This document shows, in pieces, positions 56,709 through 64,000 of a stretch of DNA of 64,000 nucleotides. The DNA lies in NCBI GenBank assembly GCA_030522415.1, contig CM060126.1:5854645-5918644 (forward strand). The letters are read 5' to 3'. The notes under the pieces were generated by a model. The model worked only from the letters and a program-made list of their open reading frames with translations. It did no database searches and was not told the DNA's origin. The position numbers were made by a program, and so were the translations under genes. The first letter of the stretch is position 1, and every line of letters starts with the position of its first letter. This stretch comes from Channallabes apus. Its lineage: Eukaryota; Chordata; Actinopteri; Siluriformes; Clariidae.

Positions 56709-56729
56709 CCAGGACAGCCAACGTGTCCC
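56669..56729 (+). promoter_or_regulatory. Predicted -1 ribosomal frameshift signal with H-type pseudoknot
   Basis: TTTAAAC at 56,669-56,675 lies as T-TTA-AAC in the gag phase. Spacer 56,676-56,682 (7 nt). Stem 1: 56,683-56,692 with 56,701-56,710 (nine pairs including one G-T, one mismatch). Stem 2: loop GGGACA 56,695-56,700 with TGTCCC 56,724-56,729 (six perfect pairs). The gag stop (56,706-56,708) is in the 3' arm of stem 1. The -1 frame is open into pol. Structure inferred by eye. Confidence 0.8.
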
Positions 56730-57379
56730 AAAAATGCACCAGCTGTGGAGAAACTGAGGAACATCAGAAGTTTCAACAGTGTTCGGTGTGCAAAACAACT
56801 CACTATTGTTCCAGGGAATGTCAGGTTAGTCTTTGGCCAGAATATAAGGAAAACTGCAAACCGTTTGCACGGCATAAGAAAAGAACAGAACAAACACGGT
56901 TATGTAAAATGATGACTGATAGAAAAAGGGACATTGTGACAAAGGAACATTGTACAGTGACTAAACTTGTAGGAAAAAAATGTCTTGTCCACTGCTATCT
57001 ACAGGGAAAGAAAACTGAAGTACTGTGGGACACTGGCTCACAGGTGTCTGCAATTGATGAGCTATGGAAAATTAATCACTTTCCAAACATTGAGTTGAGA
57101 GACATAGCAGAGATAGTTGACCCAAATGACCCCCTGCAGGTTGAGGCAGACAATGGTACGGAAATGCCATATGTGGGGTGGATAGAAGTGACATTTAGAC
57201 TAGCAGGGGCTGCTGATGAGTTTCATGTCCCCATGCTTGTAATGAGAGGTAGCCAACAGCCATGCCCTATTATTGGCTTTAATGTAATTGAACGTGTTGT
57301 TATCAGCAACCAGAACAACCAGACAGACAATGTCAACAAAAAAATAACTGATAAAAACTGTGAAATTGGCTTTTCCTAA
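56672..57379 (+). pseudogene. Gypsy pol start: MYND-type finger and retropepsin
   Basis: In the -1 frame relative to gag. A MYND-like C-x2-C ... C-x2-C ... YC-x3-CQ ... W ... C array (56,741-56,860; CTSCGETEEHQKFQQCSVCK, THYCSRECQVSLW) has Tyr where the usual His ligand stands (WPEYKENC). Then retropepsin with catalytic VLWDTGSQVSAIDE near 57,027 and flap/C-terminal CPIIGFNVIE near 57,270. No start codon of its own is needed if frameshifting operates. A frameshift near 57,375 ends the frame. Confidence 0.8.
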
Positions 57380-57934
57380 CCTAAAGAAAAGGAAAGCTGA
57401 GGCATTTATTAAGACGGTGAGTGTTGAAAGAACGAGTGAGTATTTGGTGAAAATAGCCTGTCAGAGGATGACTATTCCAAGTCATTGTGCTGTCCAAGTA
57501 GAATGTAGAATCCTTGCCAAACACTTTAAGGATGACACCACATTAATTTTTTAACCTGATGGCAGCCCCCATTGGCCAGAAGGACTTGGTTCTGTGACAC
57601 GTTAGTGCAGGTAAGGAAAGGGACACAGCCAAACATCATTCTTAGTGTACAAAATCCCACTGACCATGACACCATGTTAACAGAGAGGGTAGTTATTGGT
57701 ACGGCCCAACCAGTCACCTTTGCTTATCCACTTAGTCCAGTTAAAGAAGCACATCCATCTGCTGATATAAATAACATTCAGGCCTATCCTGCCGAACATC
57801 AGGGAAATAATACAGAGCTCTGGGACCCCCCTATTGATCTCGGTCACTTGGATGATGGTCAGAGGAAAATAGTACGTGAGATGCTGAGGGAACAATCAAG
57901 CTCCTTTTCTCTGTCAGATAACGATATACAGTAG
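57360..57934 (+). pseudogene. Gypsy pol, protease-RT linker, broken
   Basis: Frames 57,360-57,554 (AFIKTVSVERTSEYLVKIAC) and 57,572-57,934 (WFCDTLVQVRKGTQPNIILS, DDGQRKIVREMLREQSSSFS) follow each other in different phases with a stop between. This connector precedes the RT in this lineage. Confidence 0.65.
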
Positions 57935-58799
57935 GCTGCATTGAGAAACTTCAGTTGGAGATTTCATTGAGAGACCCAGAACCAGTTGTCCGGACCTATA
58001 TGTCAGTTCCTAAGCCGTTATATGAGAAGATGAAGGACTATCTGAGGGATCTAATTGCACAGGGATGAATTGAGAAATCCCACTCTTCCTATGCGTCACC
58101 TGTTGTTTGTGTACGAAAAAAATTTGGTTCTTTACGTCTGTGCATAGATTACAGGGAATTAAACCGCAAGACTCACCCCGACAGACAGCCAATCCCTAGA
58201 GTCCAGGATATAATGGATGGCCTTGGAGGAAATACTATGTTTTCACTATTAGATTAAGGAAAGAAGGCCTATCACCAAGGGTTCATGGCAAAAGACAGCA
58301 AACATTTGACAGCTTTTGTGACACCATGGGGGCTGTACGAATGGACTAGGATCCCATTCGGCCTTATGAATGCTCCAGCCGCCTTCCAGTGCTGCATGGA
58401 AGAGTGTTTAGAAGGCCTGAGAGACAAAATTTGTGTTCCTTACTTGGGCGATACATTGGTGTTTAGCAAAACGTTCGAGGGTCATGTCATGGATATAAGA
58501 AAAGTGTTGCAGAGGTTGAGGCAGAGTGGAATCAAGTTAAAACCAAGCAAATGTGAGTTATTCAAAAGTGAAATTCGCTATCTTGGCAGAATAGTATCGG
58601 CAGAAGGAAATAAAATGGACCCGGCTGACACAGCTGCCATAAGGGTTCTGAAAGACAAAGCTCCTAAAACAGTTGGTGAGTTAAGACAGATTCTGGGGTT
58701 GTTGAGCTACTATCGGTAGTACATAAAGGACCGGCCGTCTTTATGAGCTAACAAAGGGCTCTGCCCAAGAAGTAAACCCGCAACTTAAGGGGAGAAAGG
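57935..58799 (+). pseudogene. Gypsy reverse transcriptase, three stops and YLGD
   Basis: RT blocks can be read across stops: [95 protein letters not shown]. In-frame stops at 58,066-58,068, about 58,256 and 58,718. The catalytic YLDD is YLGD. Not functional. Confidence 0.85.
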
Positions 58800-59590
58800 T
58801 GTATACAAAAAGAAATGTGAAAGTTGTACCATCTTGCACAGCAATTGAATGGACGAACTCACACCAGCAAGTTCTCGAACAACTGATTGACTGTCTGGTT
58901 CAACCACCTGTCTTGGCATTCCCAGATTTCTCCCAGCCATTCGTTCTTCACACAGATGCATCTAACAAAGGTTTGGGCGCTGTGCTGTATCAGAGGCAAA
59001 ATGGAAAATTGCGTGTGATTGCATATGGGTCTCGGTCACTGTCAGCCTCAGAAAAAAATTATCATTTGCACTCGGGTAAATTAGAATTCCTCGCTCTTAA
59101 ATGGGCGATTACAGAAAGGTTCCGGGACTATTTGTACGATGCCCCCTTTTTCACTGTTTATAGCGACAACAACCCCTTGACTTATGTTTTGTCCACTGCT
59201 AAGTTAAATGCCACGGGAAGCAGATGTGTAGCGGAATTAGCTGATTTCAACTTCACTATTATGTACCGTCCTGGTAAAGAGAACATTGATGCTGATAGTT
59301 TGTCAAGAATGCCAGTAGATGTAGAAACGATGATCAATGAATGTACAGAGGAGATGTCCTATGATGCAGTGGGAGCAACTGTTCAGGCAGTGGAAACACA
59401 GCAGGAGTCGAACGCCTTATGGTCAATGGCTATCTCTGTCAAGAGATATATCTCTGTCAATTTCAGTGCACAGAGCCTTTGTCTCATTCGTGAATGGGAA
59501 AAATTGGAGACAATGAGAATGGAGTCCTGTGGAGAAGGACAGTTCACAGAAAACAACTGGTGTTGCCTGACAAAAGAGTCACAGTATTGA
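58799..59590 (+). pseudogene. Gypsy RNase H and linker
   Basis: Uninterrupted 263-codon frame: PPVLAFPDFSQPFVLHTDAS (catalytic D), GAVLYQRQNGKLRVIAYGSR, LEFLALKWAIT (E), [13 protein letters not shown] (D), FNFTIMYRPGKENIDADSLS. The Asp-Glu-Asp set is intact. It is displaced by a frameshift from the RT upstream and from the integrase downstream (about 59,560). Confidence 0.85.
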
Positions 59591-60396
59591 AGGAGCTACA
59601 TGACCAAATGGGACACCAAGGTACTGATAGGACAGTGTCGCTAATTGGAGACCGTTTCTTTTGGCCATACATGCAGCGAGGAATTGAACAATATGCAATG
59701 ACCTGTTCTTGTCTAAAACAGAAGAAACCTAGTCGTGAGACAAGGGCTCCCCTTACAAACATTATCACCACGCAGCCATTTCAACTTGTGTCAGTGGATT
59801 TCCTCCACCTTGATAAGTGCAAAGGCGGCTATGAATATATACTCGTGGTTGTAGATCATTTCACACGCTTTGCACAGGCTTACCCTACAACATCAAAGTC
59901 GGGAAAAACAGTGGCTGACAAAATATTCAATGATTATGCCCTGAAATTTGGATTCCCAGTACGCATCCACCACGATCAAGGAGGTGAATTTGAGAATCAA
60001 CTCTTTTCCCAACTGAGCAAGTACTGGAATGTGGCCGGATCGAGAACAACCCCTTACCATCCACAGGGGAATGGACAAGCGGAACGCTTTAATCGAACTC
60101 TAATGCAGATGCTAAAGACCCTCACCGATAGAGACAAGTTGAACTGGAAAGACTCCTTGAACAAGCTTATATTTGCTTATAACTGCACACGTACAGAGGT
60201 CACAGGCTTCTCCCCATTTTACTTGCTATATGGCCATTCTCCAAGGTTACCTATCGATATGATGTTTAACTTGCCCACAGAAGCAGGGAGCTGTAGTCAC
60301 CATAGTTATGCTGAACAGTGGAGGCAAGGAATGCAGGAGGCATATGCTATTGCACAAGAGAATGCGCAGAAATCTGCCCAAAGAAACAAGAAGATA
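59494..60396 (+). pseudogene. Gypsy integrase, interrupted by Tc1 copy D
   Basis: Zinc-binding block (HDQMGHQGTDRTVSL ... MTCSCLKQKK), then the DDE core with VSVDFLHLDKC, RIHHDQGGEFENQLF and YHPQGNGQAERFNRTLMQML, all three acidic residues in place. The reading frame is open until Tc1 copy D begins at 60,397 after KSAQRNKKI. It continues at 62,018 as YDGKVRSSVLYPGDRVLVRN. Confidence 0.9.
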
Positions 60397-62017
60397 CAGT
60401 GGTGTGAAAAACTATTTTCCCCCTTCCTGATTTCTTATTCTTTTGCATGTTTGTCACACTTAAATGTTTCTGCTCATCAAAAACCGTTAACTATTAGTCA
60501 AAGATAACATAATTGAACACAAAATGCAGTTTTTAAATGAAGGTTTACGTTATTAAGGGAGAAAAAAAACTCCAAATCTACATGGCCCTGTGTGAAAAAG
60601 TGATTGCCCCCCTTGTTAAAAAATAACTTAACTGTGGTTTATCACACCTGAGTTCAATTTCTGTAGTCACCCCCAGGCCTGATTACTGCCACACCTGTTT
60701 CAATCAAGAAATCACTTAAATAGGAGCTACCTGACACAGAGAAGTAGACCAAAAGCACCTCAAAAGCTAGACATCATGCCAAGAACCAAAGAAATTCAGG
60801 AACAAATGAAAACAAAAGTAATTGAGATCTATCAGTCTGGTAAAGGTTATAAAGCCATTTCTAAAGCTTTGGGACTCCAGCGAACCACAGTGAGAGCCAT
60901 TATCCACAAATGGCAAAAACATGGAACAGTGGTGAACCTTCCCAGGAGTGGCCGGCTGACCAAAATTACCCCAAGAGCGCAGAGACAACTCATCCGAGAG
61001 GCCACAAAAGACCCCAGGACAATATCTAAAGAACTGCAGGCCCCACTTGCCTCAATTAAGGTCAGTGTTCACGACTCCACCATAAGAAAGAGACGGGGCA
61101 AAAACGGCCTGCATGGCAGATTTCCAAGGCGCAAACCACTTTTAAGCAAAAAGAACATTAAGGCTCGTCTCAATTTTGCTAAAAAAAACATCTCAATGAT
61201 TTCCAAGACTTTTGGGAAAACACCTTGTGGACCGACGAGACAAAAGTTGAACTTTTTGGAAGGTATGTGTCCCGTTACATCTGGCGTAAATGTAACACAG
61301 CATTTCAGAAAAAGAACATCATACCAACAGTAAAATATGGTGGTGGTAGTGTGATGGTCTGGGGTTGTTTTGCTGCTTCAGGACCTAGAAGGCTTGCTGT
61401 GATAGATGGAACCATGAATTCTACTGTCTACCAAAAAATCCTGAAGGAGAATGTCTGGCCATCTGTTCGTCAACTCAAGCTGAAGCGATCTTGGGTGCTG
61501 CAGCAGGACAATGACCCAAAACACACCAGCAAATCCACCTCTGAATGGCTGAAGAAAAACTAAATGAAGACTTTGGAGTGGCCTAGTCAAAGTCCTGACC
61601 TGAATCCTATTGAGATGTTGTGGCATGACCTTAAAAAGGCGGTTCATGCTAGAAAACCCTCAAATAAAGCTGAATTACAACAATTCTGCAAAGATGAGTG
61701 GGCCAAAATTCCTCCAGAGCGCTGTAAAAGACTCGTTGCAAGTTATCACAAACGCTTGATTGCAGTTATTGCTGCTAAGGGTGGCCCAACCATTTATTAG
61801 GTTCAGGGGGCAATTACTTTTTCACACAGGGCCATGTAGATTTGGATTTTTTTTTCCCTAAATAATAAAACCCATCATTTAAAAACTGCATTTTGTGTTT
61901 ACTTGTGTTATCTTTGACTAATAGTTAAATGTGTTTGATGATCAGAAACATTTTGTGTGACAAACATGCAAAAGAATAAGAAATCAGGAGGGGGGCAAAT
62001 ATTTTTTCACACCACTG
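60397..62017 (+). mobile_element. Tc1/mariner element, copy D, inside Gypsy integrase
   Basis: Flanked by the duplicated TA (60,395-60,396 and 62,018-62,019), 1,621 bp, both IR/DR terminal repeats present. Removing it and one TA rejoins the integrase frame exactly, so it landed in an open frame. Confidence 0.97.
60776..61800 (+). pseudogene. Tc1 transposase, copy D (one frameshift, one stop)
   Basis: N-terminal DNA-binding domain intact (KEIQEQMKTKVIEIYQSGKG, GLQRTTVRAIIHKWQ). An A-run at about 61,180 is two bases longer than in sister copies and shifts the frame. The DDE domain (61,225-61,800) keeps WTDETKVELFG, QQDNDPKH and DLNPIEMLW, so all catalytic residues are present. A stop at 61,561-61,563 replaces a codon between Asp 2 and Glu. 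Best-preserved of the four copies in catalytic residues. Confidence 0.95.
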
Positions 62018-62658
62018 TATATGATGGCAAGGTGAGGAGTTCAGTGCTGTATCCAGGTGACCGTGTTTTAGTGAGAAATATGACCCCTCGAGGAGGACCT
62101 GGAAAACTGCGGAATCACTGGGAAGACACCATCCATACTGTAGTTCGCCAAGTAGGAGAGGATCTCCCTATCTATGAACTGAGGCCTGAACATGGGAAAG
62201 GAAAGTCCAGGATTCTACACAGAAATCTCCTTTTACCATGTGATCACCTGCCCCTGGAAACTGAGGTGCATCTACCTGCAAAACCAAAAAGGAAAACTTC
62301 AGTGACCGACAAAGTCAGAGAGGTCTCAGAAGATGAGGAGGATGAGGACGATTATTATTTCAGAGGTATGCCATATCAGCCTGTGACTCCGCCACCAGAA
62401 CCGGTGAGAGAGATGCCTGAAATTGTACAGAGGGTAATCCCACCTAACCTCAGCACACCCACTGCTGAACCACCCCGGCTGGAGAGCAGTGATGATGACA
62501 ACCCTTTGCAAAAGCTGGATCTTCAGGATGGAAGCACACCTCATACTGAGGAGGACCAAGCATCATTGCCCATGTTGAATGTCAGACAGGAAGAGGAGAT
62601 TGATATGAGGCCGCAGCAGCCTCAGAGGCTCCGTAGGCCACCAAAGACCCTTAGATAG
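62018..62658 (+). pseudogene. Gypsy pol C-terminal tail
   Basis: Integrase C-terminal domain (LYPGDRVLVRNMTPRGGPGK, LRNHWEDTIHTVVRQ, PIYELRPE, RILHRNLLLPCD) followed by an acidic, proline-rich tail (EDEEDEDDYYF). It ends at a stop after RPPKTLR. The first codons of the open frame upstream are Tc1 sequence. Confidence 0.85.
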
Positions 62659-63227
62659 AGTATGACAAAATTGGAACACCATCTTGCTACAATCTTGCTG
62701 CAGTCCCATCTTATGTAAGGCCCCAAGTTTGGATACAACCAGTACAGTCTTGCTACAACCAGCCCCTGTATTTTTATGGTACTTAGACTGAATCCGCTTT
62801 GGACGAGTTAGAATACTTGACACTCATCGGCTTACAGTAGAGCCAAATGTTGTTTATTACACAACCACTAACATTTCGCACACATTAATCGCTTAAACTT
62901 TGAGTCCTGATAATGTTAGGGAAACTGCACAGTTTTGACACTTTGTTTTAAGGATGCCTGTGCTTGGTTCAGTGCATATTCATATACATGTATAGACCGT
63001 GCACACGTTTTGACATACCTGCAAGTGCTGAACATGCGTGTTTGTAATGACTAAAAACAACTGAATGTACAAAGAGAGTTCCAGTCTGTAAATTAACTGC
63101 AACAATGACTGATGAAGGAATTGAATATAACAAAAGAGTTCCAGCCTGTAACAAGTGTTAGAATATATTTTGTCATATTTGGGCAATGAAGGTCAGAGAT
63201 GAGGATGTTGAGGACAACATCTAATTT
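62659..63227 (+). other. Gypsy 3' non-coding region
   Basis: About 570 nt between the pol stop and the polypurine tract with no env-like frame. Two AAGAGTTCCAG-type repeats occur near 63,075 and 63,133. Nothing else recognised. Confidence 0.6.
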
Positions 63228-63239
63228 TGATGGGGAGAA
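63228..63239 (+). promoter_or_regulatory. Gypsy polypurine tract
   Basis: TGATGGGGAGAA lies directly before the TGTGAC that starts the 3' LTR, the expected site of plus-strand priming. Confidence 0.7.
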
Positions 63240-64000
63240 TGTGACAAATGAGACAGTGAGCAGTACAAACCTGAATACAGATACAGTAGGAGAGAAAACC
63301 CTAATGATATTATAGTTATGTTGATGAAACATGTCCTGGTTCTTATTTTGTTATTACTGTTAGTTATAGCAGCTGAGGCATAGTAATTTGTGTTATATTT
63401 TATGTTAGTACCACTTTTACACTTTGTATAGTAAGAGTGGGGTGCAGTTACCAAGTGATTTCAGCAGGGGGTTGTGCAATTTGTTGTGCAGGTATGTTAA
63501 GGGGCACGCGGCCTACTTTCTCCCAGTCATTACACATGTGAACTGAAGAAAGCTGTGTCCGTGCACCTTTTATACAAATACCTCCCTTTTCAGGTATGAG
63601 ACCTTCACAATAACTGCTCATAATTACATGTGTTTTAAGTAACTGTATGAGAACACCCAGGAAACCATTTTTAGAACATTATACCTTATTATTTTAAGTT
63701 TGAAGTGAATTCAATTATGTCAACCACATTAGGCTTGTTATGCTAACCGCATGGTAATACATAGTTGAGGCTGAAGTTGTGTAGCCAATGTTTAACACTG
63801 AGTGAAAGTGCTGTTTGTGTTATATGTGTTAACTAGGAGTCTGATTATAGCAGAAATATTCTGATTTACAGTATCTTTTTGAATTCCTGTCAATCCTATG
63901 TCTCACATCATTAGTTAGATGCAGATTTTGTAGTGTCAGCAGTATTAATGGAATGTGCATTTTTTTTGGACATATGTATGTTTTATTACTGTATTTTAGT
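63240..64000 (+). repeat. Gypsy 3' LTR (runs off the window)
   Basis: Starts TGTGACAAATGAGACAG and parallels the 5' LTR with about 2% substitutions. It keeps the 165-nt segment missing from the 5' copy (63,444-63,608), which includes a TTTATAC motif near 63,570. The end lies beyond the window. Confidence 0.9.

Larger units (their letters stand above)
54811..64000 (+). mobile_element. Ty3/Gypsy LTR retrotransposon, degraded, with Tc1 insertion
   Basis: 5' LTR (54,811-55,394, cut), gag, a -1 frameshift site, MYND finger plus protease, RT, RNase H, integrase (split by Tc1 copy D at 60,397-62,017), pol C-terminal tail, polypurine tract, and a 3' LTR from 63,240 to the window end. The LTRs are about 98% alike over shared parts, yet pol carries several stops, at least three frameshifts and a changed RT catalytic Asp. 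The primer-binding site and gag N-terminus are gone. Confidence 0.9.

Noticed and set aside
56672..57379. Host gene encoding a MYND-protease protein
   Set aside because: Framed by gag and RT of one LTR element, overlapping gag in the -1 frame; it is pol and broken downstream.

Overview
The window looks like ordinary nuclear DNA of a ray-finned (teleost) fish. It holds a multi-exon vertebrate gene with consensus GT-AG introns, tRNA-derived SINEs with fish-type heads and tails, L2/Rex-type LINEs, DIRS and Ty3/Gypsy retrotransposons, and several near-identical Tc1 elements. The SINE tail at 9.67-9.80 kb is of a kind I associate with otophysan fish (catfish, characins, zebrafish relatives). The species itself is not decidable from the sequence.

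Host gene. I can support only one intact gene: a calcium-activated chloride channel regulator (CLCA) on the minus strand, 26,828 down to 11,532. It has 14 coding exons totalling 2,682 nt (893 residues plus stop), and every junction is in phase. The protein has a signal peptide, an HEWAH zinc-metalloprotease motif, a VWA domain with a complete MIDAS and a C-terminal membrane segment. Degraded copies of its exon 6 (44.2-44.4 kb) and exon 4 (52.3-52.4 kb) lie upstream on the same strand and in the same order, so a second CLCA gene in tandem appears to have decayed there.

Mobile elements, left to right. 0.04-1.15 kb: Harbinger element with both gene relics. 1.2-4.5 kb: L2-type LINE split by a SINE. 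4.6-5.4 kb: compound minisatellite. 5.45-7.43 kb: BovB/RTE LINE strikingly like the ruminant/squamate family. 9.67 kb: SINE. 10.56-10.99 kb: CACTA MITE between CA runs. Inside CLCA: a DIRS element in intron 8 (15.97-19.10 kb), and in intron 1 a SINE, a Gypsy relic carrying a nested hAT, a LINE tail and another SINE. 27.5-32 kb: Tc1 copy A, then an L2-type LINE split by a solo LTR. 33.9-35.7 kb: Tc1 copy B holding a SINE. 36.1-39.7 kb: plus-strand DIRS. 44.86-48.58 kb: second minus-strand DIRS. 49.76-51.08 kb: Tc1 copy C. 53.46-54.79 kb: LINE 3' end with a SINE. 54.81-64.0 kb: a Ty3/Gypsy element with two LTRs, split in its integrase by Tc1 copy D.

Most notable signal. At the gag-pol overlap of the last Gypsy element there is a TTTAAAC heptamer in exactly the phase needed for -1 frameshifting. 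Seven nt downstream is a hairpin whose loop is perfectly complementary to a downstream hexamer, giving the geometry of an H-type pseudoknot. The pol frame it opens begins with a MYND-type zinc finger ahead of the retropepsin. The element itself is dead (stops, frameshifts, a changed RT catalytic residue). I saw no CRISPR array, rRNA gene, genuine tRNA gene or prokaryotic feature.
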